A stretch of DNA of 64,000 bases from Desulforapulum autotrophicum HRM2 (GTDB taxonomy: Bacteria; Desulfobacterota; Desulfobacteria; Desulfobacterales; Desulfobacteraceae), in NCBI RefSeq assembly GCF_000020365.1, contig NC_012108.1:3720001-3784000 (forward strand), in the 5' to 3' direction. Under the pieces are notes generated by a model. That model worked only from the letters and a program-made list of their open reading frames with translations. It was not told the origin of the DNA and made no database searches. The translations under genes and the position numbers were made by a program. How positions within the stretch are numbered: position 1 is the stretch's first letter; each line of letters begins with the position of its first letter. Positions 1 to 7,861 of this stretch are shown one piece after another.

Positions 1-158
1 CTGTTGGCCTCCAGGCGCATGTCCATCATGATGACCTCGGCAACACGAATGTCCCTTACGGAGTTGTCCACGGTTGCGATGGCAGCTTTTGCAGCGTCTT
101 CCCAGGATTTCTCAGACATCCCTACGACTTCGATGATTTTGTATACACTGTTTTCCAT
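1..158 (-). CDS. Dodecin family flavin-binding protein (3' end outside window)
   Basis: Translation begins MENSVYKIIEVVGMSEKSW and continues with an alanine-rich helix and a strand ending in MMDMRLEAN, which matches the dodecin fold: a small beta-alpha-beta-beta subunit that assembles into a hollow dodecamer storing FMN, FAD or lumichrome-type flavins. About 52 codons are present, of the usual 65-75; the gene runs off the left edge. Start chosen at 158 because AGGAG lies 6 bases upstream; an in-frame ATG at 164 would leave no spacing. The neighbouring gene on the same strand is a peroxiredoxin about 280 bases upstream, so both may belong to redox protection, but they are not clearly one operon. 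Family call from recognisable sequence pattern; the exact bound flavin is unknown. Confidence 0.85.
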   Translation of the reverse strand, partial: MENSVYKIIEVVGMSEKSWEDAAKAAIATVDNSVRDIRVAEVIMMDMRLEAN

Positions 159-403
159 TTGCATCTCCTTTGGGGGAGGGGAAAAACGCTCTCCGACCCC
201 ATGATATTATTGATGGCTTCTTTTTTGAATTGCCCTTGTTGATCATTGAAACAAAGAACAGCAGGTTGCCCGCCAAACATACTTGTAAAATACATCACTA
301 AAGACATGGCCAAAGACTCTGGGGATACGATGGTTATTATAATAACAGGTCAGTTCCATCCATGTAAAGGGGTTGCGAAAAAAAAATAGCCAGTTAACGA
401 TAT

Positions 404-427
404 CCAGGGGCCGTCACCGACCCCTGG
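404..427 (-). terminator. Possible terminator of the peroxiredoxin gene
   Basis: A 7-bp perfect stem (CCAGGGG / CCCCTGG) with a 10-base loop lies 12 bases past the peroxiredoxin stop codon. The T-rich run that would complete an intrinsic terminator (379-387) is about 17 bases further on, so the signal is not textbook. Confidence 0.45.
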
Positions 428-438
428 ACAGTTTTCAT

Positions 439-1158
439 TTAATCAAAGGCCATTTCAGTTTTCCACTCTTTCCAGACATTACCGACCAAGTCAGGTCCGG
501 GCTTGAGAACAGCCTTGCCCGGGCGCCAGCCGGACGGGGTCGCCTCGGTTCCCTTGGAGGCCCTGACAAGCTGAAAAGCCTGAATCTGCCGGAAGGTCTC
601 GCTGACATTTCTTCCCACAGGCGGGGTCAACACTTCAAACCCCTGGACAATGCCATCAGGATCAATAAGAAACCGGCCCCGGGCTTCAACACCTGCATCC
701 TCATCATAAACCCCATAGACCGTTCCAACCTTCCCACCGGCATCGGACAGCATGGGAAAGGGAACCCCGCCTTCAACCATTTTGGACAATTCATGGTCAT
801 TCCACATCTTGTGTACAAATATGCTGTCAATACTCATGGACAACACCTCTACGCCAAGATCCTTGAACTCAGAATATTTTTCAGCAACTGCTGAAATTTC
901 TGTGGCTCATACAAAGGTAAAGTCACCAGGATAAAAACAGAGAACAACCCATTTGCCAAGGTGATCTGACAATTTGACATTAGTGAATTTACCATTTTGA
1001 TATCCGGGTGCTGTAAAGTCAGGTGCTTTTCTGCCAACCTTTATCATGGATGAGACCTCCTTTTTTTCAGTTTCAATTTCAGATTTTTTTTCAGGAACCG
1101 TTTCTCCCACCGGACCACCCGTTGGTCGGGCACATCCAGCCTTTAGTTCTTCCCCCAT
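439..1158 (-). CDS. Selenocysteine-containing peroxiredoxin (UGA read as Sec)
   Basis: AhpC/TSA-type thiol peroxidase that reduces peroxides in the cytoplasm. Two same-frame halves are separated only by a TGA at 907-909. The TGA sits exactly where the peroxidatic cysteine belongs: [14 protein letters not shown], compared with the family FYPxDFTFVCPTE. It is followed by a hairpin (879-896). Read through, the product is 239 residues with Sec84, or 202 residues with Sec47 from an internal ATG at 1047. Both starts have good ribosome sites (AGGAGG at 4 and at 8 bases). The region of the usual resolving cysteine reads TPSGWRPG without cysteine, so it should act as a one-Sec enzyme or use an external partner. 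The 37-residue N-terminal extension (charged, one Cys) is unusual. SelB is encoded 8 kb away. From memory, the Eubacterium acidaminophilum PrxU also has Sec at about position 47. Automatic annotation would split this gene. Confidence 0.9.
879..906 (-). promoter_or_regulatory. Candidate bacterial SECIS hairpin
   Basis: Immediately 3' of the in-frame UGA the mRNA can form a perfect 7-8 bp stem (TTTCAGC ... GCTGAAA, 879-896) with a small loop AGTT. The stem starts 10 bases after the UGA and the loop, with a G, is about 18-21 bases after it, the geometry expected of a SelB-binding bSECIS. Its sequence also codes for ISAVAEK in the protein, so it is a coding-region element. Confidence 0.75.
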
Positions 1159-1418
1159 AAATCCTCCTCTATCTAATAGTTATGGAATAAAGCAAATACG
1201 ACGATTGAAATAGATAAAAGCCTGATTAAAACACTCAGGCTATAGTATTTTTATATACTTAGCTTTCCATCGGTGCAAGGGGAATCTATAATTAAGCATT
1301 CCACCGAATAGCTCTATTTTTCTTGACAAAAACCTGATTCCTCTCTATTTATGTCCTAAGTCTATTCTCATAAGTCTTCCTTTTTTCAAAAATAGAACCA
1401 ACACACAAAAGGAGAAAA

Positions 1419-1529
1419 ATGAAGATGACCGAACTGGAGCCCTTGAAGCTCGCCACGACCATGATCGCAGGCAATGGGGAAATAAAAGTCTGCCAGGACC
1501 ATGGCAAGGTATTAGGAGAAAAATTATAA
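1419..1529 (+). CDS. Possible 36-residue small protein
   Basis: A short ORF (starts MKMTELEPLKLATTM, ends DHGKVLGEKL) preceded by AAAGGAG five bases before the ATG, and followed 23 bases later by a terminator-like hairpin. It has one cysteine and no membrane segment. No family is recognised. It could be a real small protein or the 5' remnant of a longer gene; the good ribosome site and the terminator argue for a transcribed unit. Confidence 0.35.
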   Translation: MKMTELEPLKLATTMIAGNGEIKVCQDHGKVLGEKL

Positions 1530-1552
1530 TTAATCCGCTGTTAAAACCAGTC

Positions 1553-1589
1553 AGCCGCTGCGCTTTGTAAAATAGCCGGCGGCTTTTTT
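1553..1589 (+). terminator. Intrinsic terminator
   Basis: AGCCGCTG pairs with CGGCGGCT (one G-U pair) around a 16-base loop and is followed directly by six T residues. It would end a transcript carrying the 36-residue ORF. Confidence 0.6.
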
Positions 1590-1598
1590 GATTCAACC

Positions 1599-1758
1599 AC
1601 TAAATAGTGTTTGAATGAAAACCTGTGTTTGGATAAAAACTTGCCCATATGCAAGGCGCAAGCAAAGCTGAAACCGGAGTGTACTGGAGTACATGAGGAT
1701 TTCAGATTTATGCAGCAACGCGGCAGATGGGTGAGTTTTCGTTCAAACACTAAATAGT
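1599..1758. repeat. 160-bp imperfect palindromic (MITE-like) element
   Basis: The ends are a 24-base inverted repeat with three mismatches (1599-1622 and 1735-1758; both contain GTGTTTGAAnGAAAAC on one strand). The interior is also roughly self-complementary, with a central hairpin at 1669-1704 (TGAAA...AGTACA...TTTCA). No coding potential. The centre, with GTACTGGAGTAC, resembles dispersed intergenic repeats that I recall from proteobacterial genomes, but copy number cannot be judged here. The right end abuts the next gene and supplies a spurious TTG start for it. Confidence 0.7.
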
Positions 1759-1784
1759 TGACAAACCAGAGACCCATTACAGCC

Positions 1785-2249
1785 ATGACCGACTTTGATC
1801 CATCAAAAATACTGCATTCCCACTTTAACGTCCCGCAGATCAAACGATTTGCCATTCATTTCATCTGTGGGGCAATACTACTTTTGTCGTGTACCAGAGT
1901 CGGTCTTGCCGACACTGAAAAAAACACATTGAAACTTGTCCATGCAGTCATGTGTGAAGAGATTGAGAATTATCTTCCCGTCTATCCTGCCGTGGTCTTT
2001 TCCATTGCCCAGGAAAAAATCATCTGTTTTACCACCTTTGATCCCGTGCCGGAAACAATGGATATTTTTCACAAGTGGTACAAAAGAGACCACCTGGTAT
2101 CACTGGCCAAACTCACCCTGAAGCCTCCAAAATGGTCTTCGTTCTCCAGCATGCAACTCAGAAACCTTGACAAAGGACCCTGGCGGGTCGACATCGAGAA
2201 TGCAGACGGACTTATACTTAAAACCCTTCGTTTCAGTATCTCAGACTAA
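1785..2249 (+). CDS. Secreted DUF2914-like protein
   Basis: A 154-residue protein with an N-terminal hydrophobic stretch (about residues 20-42, FAIHFICGAILLLSC...LADTEK) consistent with a signal peptide. The C-terminal half has the pattern of DUF2914: a paired Tyr/Trp element (HKWYKRD), then LKPPKWSSFSSMQL and GPWRVDIENADGLIL. Such domains are found at the ends of envelope proteins; function unknown. Start set at 1785 (ATG) rather than the in-frame TTG at 1758, which lies inside the inverted repeat of the upstream element. No clear ribosome site is visible for either. It lies 5 bases before the diadenylate cyclase gene, so the two are probably co-transcribed. Confidence 0.6.
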   Translation: MTDFDPSKILHSHFNVPQIKRFAIHFICGAILLLSCTRVGLADTEKNTLKLVHAVMCEEIENYLPVYPAVVFSIAQEKIICFTTFDPVPETMDIFHKWYKRDHLVSLAKLTLKPPKWSSFSSMQLRNLDKGPWRVDIENADGLILKTLRFSISD

Positions 2250-2254
2250 CTACC

Positions 2255-3718
2255 ATGGACACTATTACCAACATCATCTCCGGGCTGCGCTGGCAGGATC
2301 TTTTTGATATTTTATTCAACAGTTACGTCCTGTTCCGTCTCTATGTCCTGTTCCGCGGCACCAACGTCATCAGGGTGCTCATCGTTATCAGCCTTCTTTG
2401 GTTTGTGCAGCAAACCGCACTTGCCATGGGACTGATCATTACAAGCTGGGCCATACAGGGGATCATCACCATTGGCGCCTTTGTAATTATCATTGTGTTC
2501 AGAAATGAAATTTCAAGTGTTCTCCAGACCAAAAGCTTTAAGTCTTTCTTCTGGGGAATTCCCCGGCATCAGTTTCAAACTCCCGTGTCCATTATTGTTG
2601 AAAGTGTATATGAACTGTCCCGGAGAAAACTCGGTGCCCTGATTGTTCTGCCTATGAAACAGGGACTTGAGAGCTGTGTCCAGGGAGGAATTTCATGGCA
2701 GGGAAAACTCTCCCGGGAGATGCTGGTAAGCATTTTCTGGCATGACAACCCGGTCCATGACGGTGCCGTCATCATCCAGGGAAACCAGGTAACCGATGTG
2801 GGAGTAATTTTACCCCTGTCCAAACGTCAGGACCTGCCCTCTTATTTTGGAACCCGCCACCGGGCTGCCATGGGACTTGCAGAACAGAGTGATGCCAGGG
2901 TCATCGTGGTGTCTGAAGAGACAAGAAAAATATCCCTGCTCAAAGAAAACCGAATCTACGACATCAATGACAGCCATGTTCTAGAGACATTGTTGAACGG
3001 TGACCTGGGTACAGAACCCTCCCATACAGGGGTAAGACGTCGAACAATGGAACTGACCATCGCCGCCGTGATTTGCCTTTTCAGTGTTACCGGAGTCTGG
3101 CTCAGTTTCTCCAGGGGCGTTGAAATCCTGGCAAACCGGGAGGTACCCATTGAGTTCACAAACCTTCAACCGAAAATGGAGATCAACACATCTTCATTCA
3201 ACAGCGTAAAACTCCTGGTCAGTGGCGCAAGGCCCCTGATTCAGTCCATGGGTCTGGATCAGATCAAGGTTAAAGTCGACATCTCAAAAGCTGTTCCAGG
3301 GCCCAATGTGATAACCATCGAAAAAAGCAATATCCTTCTCCCCCCTGGTATCCAGTTAAAACAGGTGGAACCTTCACAGGTCGAGGTCACCGTGGATATC
3401 CTTGAGAATAAAAGCCTGGTTGTTCAACCCGACTGGACAGGAAAACTCAAGGAAGGACTCATTCTTGAATCCACAAGGGCCGTTCCGGAAACCGTTATGG
3501 TGACCGGTGCAAGCCTTGGATTAAAGGAGATATCAACCCTGTTCACTCAACCCATCCCACTTGAAGGCATCACCGCCTCAGGCAACCTGTCAACTGGTTT
3601 TGATCTGGGTCAGTCAAACCTCAAACTGATGGAGCCTGCCAAGAAAAACGTCGTCATTTACTATCAGGTAAAACATCGTGCCGGGCCAGAGATCCCACCT
3701 TCACCCGATACACCCTGA
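2255..3718 (+). CDS. cdaA: CdaA-type diadenylate cyclase fused to a YbbR (CdaR-like) region
   Basis: Makes the second messenger c-di-AMP from two ATP at the membrane. Residues about 5-85 form three hydrophobic helices; a DisA_N/DAC domain follows (about 95-240) with the catalytic motifs DGA at 169-171 and RHR at 201-203. A further membrane helix at about 265-283 leads to about 190 extracytoplasmic residues made of YbbR-like repeats. In Firmicutes the YbbR protein CdaR is a separate gene next to cdaA and modulates it; here enzyme and regulator are one 487-residue chain. The DUF2914-like gene precedes it by 5 bases; the end overlaps a hairpin. Confidence in the cyclase domain is high; the YbbR assignment rests on position and general pattern. 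Confidence 0.88.
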   Translation: MDTITNIISGLRWQDLFDILFNSYVLFRLYVLFRGTNVIRVLIVISLLWFVQQTALAMGLIITSWAIQGIITIGAFVIIIVFRNEISSVLQTKSFKSFFWGIPRHQFQTPVSIIVESVYELSRRKLGALIVLPMKQGLESCVQGGISWQGKLSREMLVSIFWHDNPVHDGAVIIQGNQVTDVGVILPLSKRQDLPSYFGTRHRAAMGLAEQSDARVIVVSEETRKISLLKENRIYDINDSHVLETLLNGDLGTEPSHTGVRRRTMELTIAAVICLFSVTGVWLSFSRGVEILANREVPIEFTNLQPKMEINTSSFNSVKLLVSGARPLIQSMGLDQIKVKVDISKAVPGPNVITIEKSNILLPPGIQLKQVEPSQVEVTVDILENKSLVVQPDWTGKLKEGLILESTRAVPETVMVTGASLGLKEISTLFTQPIPLEGITASGNLSTGFDLGQSNLKLMEPAKKNVVIYYQVKHRAGPEIPPSPDTP

Positions 3719-3749
3719 CCCAGGTCAGGGACTGGTCCGGGGTCTTTTT
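3713..3749 (+). terminator. Probable terminator between convergent genes
   Basis: CCCTGACC-CA-GGTCAGGG is a perfect 8-bp stem that includes the cdaA stop codon, followed by a second short hairpin and a TCTTTTT run at 3743-3749. Confidence 0.5.
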
Positions 3750-3778
3750 CATACTGGGAGTCAGGATAATGCCCCTGG

Positions 3779-4936
3779 TCAGGAATGCTGTTTGAGCTGA
3801 CTGGTGATCTGCTGGACAAGGACCAGGGAAACAAAACTCATGGCCGCACCGCCGATAAAAGGAATCCTGTAATCCACGATCCAGAGCATGCCGCCGATGA
3901 CTGGCAGTACCACGGCGGCGATGTGATTGATGGTGAACCCCACAGCCATGCTCGGAGCAATATCCTCAGGATCTGAAATCTTCTGGAAAAAAGTCCGGAT
4001 GGCAATGGCAAAATTAAAGAAAATGTGATCAAAGATATAGAGAATCGCCACCACCCACTTGGAATCCACCACAGCATAGGCCAGAAAGACAAGGATAAGG
4101 CTGAAATACTCCAGTGAAAGAACCCGCCGCTCCCCGAACCGGACAATGCATCGCCCAATGAAAGGGCTTAAAAAATAGTTGACCACATTGTTGACAAAGA
4201 AAAGCACAGCGATTTCCTGGATAGAGAACTGAAATTTCTTGACCAGGAGAAACACGGCAAAGGCTATGAAAATCTGTCGCCGGGCCCCGGCCATAAAGGT
4301 TAAGGCGTAAAAAAGCCAGTATTTTCGTTTAAAAACCATATCCTTGCGCTGCACCGTCAGTTCCTTGTCCGTGGGATTTCTGGTCAAGGCCCAGCAGCCT
4401 GCGCCGATGATTACGGCTCCGCACACCAGGTAAATCTGGGCATAGGAAAGAAGCGGCGCCAGGACAAAGACAAAGGTGCCGGCAACGATGTTGCTCACAG
4501 CGGCAAGACTTCTTAAGCGCCCAAACACAAGGGGCGCCGTGAGGGTATCAAAGTATTGCAGAGTCATGGACTGGTTGGTGGTTTCAAAATAATGAAACCC
4601 GAAACTCATCACAAGTGTGGTTAACATCAGGCCGTAGAAACTCGGATAGATACCCGTTGCCGCCACGCCAACGCCCATGATGATAACAGAAAGAGCCGAC
4701 AGTCTGTGTTCCTTGAAGATCAGGAGCACATAGACCACCAGAAGCGAAAGAAAACCCGGAATCTCCCTCACAGACTGCAGCACGCCCACATGCTCACCAT
4801 CCAGATGGATCACATTCACGGCAAAATTATCAAAAAGGGTCCGCCACACATGGAGCCCGCCTGTTGAGGCGATGACAAGCACCATGAGATAGAGGTACAT
4901 GGGATTTTTTTTCAAATCCATCGGTTGATTTTTCAT
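3779..4936 (-). CDS. MFS transporter
   Basis: A polytopic membrane protein of about 385 residues with roughly 11-12 hydrophobic segments arranged in two halves. The loop between segments 2 and 3 lacks a strong canonical MFS motif, but the overall layout, the central hydrophilic linker (NPTDKELTVQRKDMVFKRKY) and the glycine-rich helices fit the major facilitator superfamily. The substrate cannot be deduced. Start chosen at 4936 (MKNQPMDLKKN, GGAAGG just upstream); an in-frame GTG at 4969 would add 11 residues. It is convergent with cdaA and divergent from the AEC permease; 145 bases lie before that gene. Confidence 0.75.
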   Translation of the reverse strand: MKNQPMDLKKNPMYLYLMVLVIASTGGLHVWRTLFDNFAVNVIHLDGEHVGVLQSVREIPGFLSLLVVYVLLIFKEHRLSALSVIIMGVGVAATGIYPSFYGLMLTTLVMSFGFHYFETTNQSMTLQYFDTLTAPLVFGRLRSLAAVSNIVAGTFVFVLAPLLSYAQIYLVCGAVIIGAGCWALTRNPTDKELTVQRKDMVFKRKYWLFYALTFMAGARRQIFIAFAVFLLVKKFQFSIQEIAVLFFVNNVVNYFLSPFIGRCIVRFGERRVLSLEYFSLILVFLAYAVVDSKWVVAILYIFDHIFFNFAIAIRTFFQKISDPEDIAPSMAVGFTINHIAAVVLPVIGGMLWIVDYRIPFIGGAAMSFVSLVLVQQITSQLKQHS

Positions 4937-5080
4937 AGACCTTCCATACAGGATTTCATCCAAACCCACAATCTCTTTTACATGGGGCGGCCCGGGACCA
5001 CAGGATCTTATTATTGACCCGATTCCCCATTACATGTAAGGTCCGATCAGGAAGTCAAGTTACCGGGAGAAGAGCACTAC

Positions 5081-6004
5081 ATGCAGATTATCTCAACTAT
5101 CCTGCCCATTTTTTTCGTCATTTTTCTGGGATGGGCAGGCAGAAAAAAACGATTCATTCCAGACGGGTTTATTGGTCCGGCCAATCAACTGGTCTACTAT
5201 ATCGCCATTCCCGCCATGATCTTTGGAGCCGTGGCAAAGGCCTCGTTTTACGAGGCGTTTAATCCCGTCATCCTCGCGGTCACCCTTTTTACCATTTTCA
5301 TGATATCTGCCTTGTCCTGGGCCATGGCAAATGCCTTAAAAATCCCCACAAGGACCAAAGGAACTTTTATCCAGACGACCTTCCATGGAAACCTTGAATA
5401 TGTCGGGCTGGCCGTTGTCTTTTATTCCCTTGGCGATTCAGGTCTTGCCGCAGCAGGCATATTTGCAGGCTTTATCATGATTTTCCAGAATATTCTGGCC
5501 GTGTTTGTACTGGAGTTCCATGGAACGGACAGAAACCAGCGGGACAACATCCTTATGACCAACGCCCAGCGGATCATCGGCCATCCGGTTATTCTTTCGG
5601 CGGTATCGGGTATTGTTTTTTCCATATTTAAAATCCCCATCCCCCTGATCGTGGAACGAACTCTGGATATTCTGAGCGGCATGGCACTGCCCCTGGCCCT
5701 TTTGCTCATTGGCGCTTCCCTTTCGTTCAAATTGATCCGGACAAACCTGTCCAGCGTCCTTGGAGCGAGCTTGTTCAAACTGATCCTCATGCCCGGGCTG
5801 GGACTTGTCCTGTTTCAGTTCTTTGAAATTCCCCAGAACGAATTTCGCCCTGTTTTTATCCTGCTCTGCTCGCCCACAGCAACCCTTGCCTATGTCATGG
5901 CACGGGAGATGAACGGGAATGCCGAGTTTGCCGTTGCCGCCATCAGCGCCTGCACTATGCTGTCGGCAATCACTTTTACCCTGTGGCTGCATTTTTTATC
6001 CTGA
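5081..6004 (+). CDS. AEC family (auxin efflux carrier-like) permease
   Basis: A 307-residue membrane protein beginning MQIISTILPIFFVIFLGWAG with about ten hydrophobic segments, a central hydrophilic loop (about residues 145-165), and the second-half pattern LSGMALPLALLLIGASL typical of bacterial AEC/Mem_trans permeases. Members export or import small organic acids such as malate; the actual substrate is not visible. The next gene starts 25 bases downstream on the same strand, so they may form a two-gene unit. Confidence 0.85.
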   Translation: MQIISTILPIFFVIFLGWAGRKKRFIPDGFIGPANQLVYYIAIPAMIFGAVAKASFYEAFNPVILAVTLFTIFMISALSWAMANALKIPTRTKGTFIQTTFHGNLEYVGLAVVFYSLGDSGLAAAGIFAGFIMIFQNILAVFVLEFHGTDRNQRDNILMTNAQRIIGHPVILSAVSGIVFSIFKIPIPLIVERTLDILSGMALPLALLLIGASLSFKLIRTNLSSVLGASLFKLILMPGLGLVLFQFFEIPQNEFRPVFILLCSPTATLAYVMAREMNGNAEFAVAAISACTMLSAITFTLWLHFLS

Positions 6005-6029
6005 CATAGTTTAACGGAGGTCCCAAAGG

Positions 6030-7106
6030 ATGACGACAAAAGATATTGTGCAGAAAACCGTACTGTTGACCATGGTTTTTCTGATATCGGCCCTGTTTCT
6101 GAACATGATCCATGAGTTCCTCATGCCCATGTTCATGGCAAGTCTGTTTTCGGCCATGGCAAGTCCTGTCCACCAGTGGCTGACCCGGCACCTCAGGGGA
6201 AGGGAAAACCTGGCCTCTGTGATCGTGATCGCAGGCGTTGTTCTGCTGATTATCGTCCCTCTCTCCATGCTCGTGGGGGTGGTGGTAACCCAGGCCATCA
6301 ATGTGGGTCAATCAGTCACACCCTGGGTGCAGTCGTTCATCAATGAGCCAACAACCTTTACCCATTACCTGGAAAAAATCCCCTATTACGAACAGATCCT
6401 GCCCTACCGGGACGTAATCATCCAGAAAGCAGGGGAACTTGTGGGCAACATTTCCTCTTTTTTGATCAACTCCCTCTCCTCTGCCACCAAGATGACCATG
6501 AATGCCCTTTTCGGATCCATCATCATGCTCTATGTGATGTTCTATTTCCTCACAATGGGCAATGTACTCCTCGATCGCATCCTCTATTTTCTGCCCCTCA
6601 AGGACAGTGATGAACGGGCACTGCTGCTGCGTTTCACCTCAGTTACCCGGGCCACCATCAAGGGAACCATTATCATCGGCATCGTGCAGGGATTCATCTG
6701 CGGCCTTGCCTTTGCCCTGGCCGGAATCAAGGGACCTGTATTCTGGGGAAGCATCATGGCCGTCACATCCATCATACCGGCCGTTGGAACAGCCCTGGTG
6801 TGGGGACCGGCCCTGATTATCCTTGTACTCATGGGAAAATTTACCGGCGTGATCATACTGGCTGTACTCTGCGGAGTTGTGGCGGGAAATCTTGACAATG
6901 TGTTGCGGCCCAGACTGGTGGGTAAGGATACAAAGATGCACGACCTTTTCGTCCTGTTCGGCACCCTCGGCGGGATCACCATGTTCGGACTTCTGGGCAT
7001 CATCATCGGTCCAATTATTGCCGCATTGTTTATCACTATCTGGGGAATCTATGGCACGGCCTTTAAGGACTATCTGCCCAGGGTCGGCCCCGGCCCCAAA
7101 GCATGA
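6030..7106 (+). CDS. AI-2E/PerM family membrane protein
   Basis: A 358-residue inner-membrane protein of the UPF0118/AI-2E transporter family. An N-terminal pair of helices is followed by a long helical hydrophilic region (about 85-150), then a cluster of five to six helices with the family features GxxxGIVQGFICGLAFALAG and the late LVGKDTKMHDLFVLFGTLGG. The ribosome site GGAGG (6017-6021) precedes the ATG. Members have been linked to autoinducer export and to Na+/H+ antiport; neither can be chosen here. A strong terminator follows. Confidence 0.88.
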   Translation: MTTKDIVQKTVLLTMVFLISALFLNMIHEFLMPMFMASLFSAMASPVHQWLTRHLRGRENLASVIVIAGVVLLIIVPLSMLVGVVVTQAINVGQSVTPWVQSFINEPTTFTHYLEKIPYYEQILPYRDVIIQKAGELVGNISSFLINSLSSATKMTMNALFGSIIMLYVMFYFLTMGNVLLDRILYFLPLKDSDERALLLRFTSVTRATIKGTIIIGIVQGFICGLAFALAGIKGPVFWGSIMAVTSIIPAVGTALVWGPALIILVLMGKFTGVIILAVLCGVVAGNLDNVLRPRLVGKDTKMHDLFVLFGTLGGITMFGLLGIIIGPIIAALFITIWGIYGTAFKDYLPRVGPGPKA

Positions 7107-7127
7107 CAAAAATACTATAAACGCAAA

Positions 7128-7163
7128 AAAGCCCCAATGAAATCAATCAAAGGGGCTTTCCTT
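7128..7163. terminator. Bidirectional terminator
   Basis: AAAGCCCC (7128-7135) pairs with GGGGCTTT (7152-7159), with A-rich sequence on one side and T-rich on the other, placed between the convergent AI-2E and cold-shock genes. Confidence 0.8.
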
Positions 7164-7228
7164 ACATATATTCACTTAAAACCATTCACCCCAAAGGGGA
7201 TCATGATTTTAATGCGGTATACTTTTTA

Positions 7229-7429
7229 CTAAACTACGGTAACATTACCCGCAGCCGGTCCTTTCTGGCCTTGTTCTACGTCAAATGTTACCTTGTCGCC
7301 TTCATTAAGGGACTTGAAACCAGTGGCGTTGATGCTTGAGTGATGAACGAAAAGATCCTCTCCATTCTCCTGCTCAATAAAACCAAAACCCTTTGAATCG
7401 TTAAACCATTTTACTGTTCCGTTAGCCAT
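7229..7429 (-). CDS. Cold-shock domain protein (CspA family)
   Basis: A 66-residue single OB-fold nucleic-acid-binding protein beginning [23 protein letters not shown]1 (KGFGFI) and RNP2 (LFVHHS) motifs are intact, and length is standard. It binds single-stranded RNA/DNA and acts as an RNA chaperone in the cytoplasm. Start at 7429 is supported by AGGAG ten bases upstream; an in-frame extension to 7489 has no ribosome site. The 150 bases upstream, before the tRNA genes, probably hold the promoter and leader. Confidence 0.96.
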   Translation of the reverse strand: MANGTVKWFNDSKGFGFIEQENGEDLFVHHSSINATGFKSLNEGDKVTFDVEQGQKGPAAGNVTVV

Positions 7430-7578
7430 GTGACAATCTCCTATGAAATTAAGTTTAATTGTTCCAAACTTGAGGTAGTTGTCACACATGCGTGTTTGTT
7501 CGACAAATTATTTTTCCCCTAAGTGCGAAACAGGCAGTTCTGGAATTAGAACATGCCGTATTATGTTTTTCAGATCCA

Positions 7579-7655
<77 letters not shown>

Positions 7656-7675
7656 ATATTGAATCTATTTGTAAA

Positions 7676-7752
7676 TGGGGTGAGTGAAGGGGCTCGAACC
7701 CTCGACTTCCAGGACCACAACCTAGCGCTCTGCCAACTGAGCTACACCCACC
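7676..7752 (-). tRNA. tRNA-His (anticodon GTG)
   Basis: Minus-strand cloverleaf starting with GTGGGTGTAGCTCAG and anticodon loop TTGTGGT (GTG). The extra G at position -1 (7752) faces discriminator C73 (7679), the identity feature of tRNA-His, and CCA is encoded. It lies 20 bases upstream of tRNA-Arg, so the two are likely co-transcribed. Confidence 0.96.
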
Positions 7753-7861
7753 ACAAACAAACCCCTAACTTATAGCAGTTAAAAATACAGATTGCAACCT
7801 ATTTTTTTAAACTCCCATAAAAATCATTGCCAAACCCGGCAAAAACCACCATAACAATTCC

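Noticed and set aside
122-313. 63-codon minus-strand frame upstream of the dodecin
   Set aside because: No ribosome site, overlaps the dodecin start, and the translation looks random.
1345-1855. Minus-strand open frames overlapping the palindromic element
   Set aside because: They cross the terminator and the inverted repeat and show no family features.
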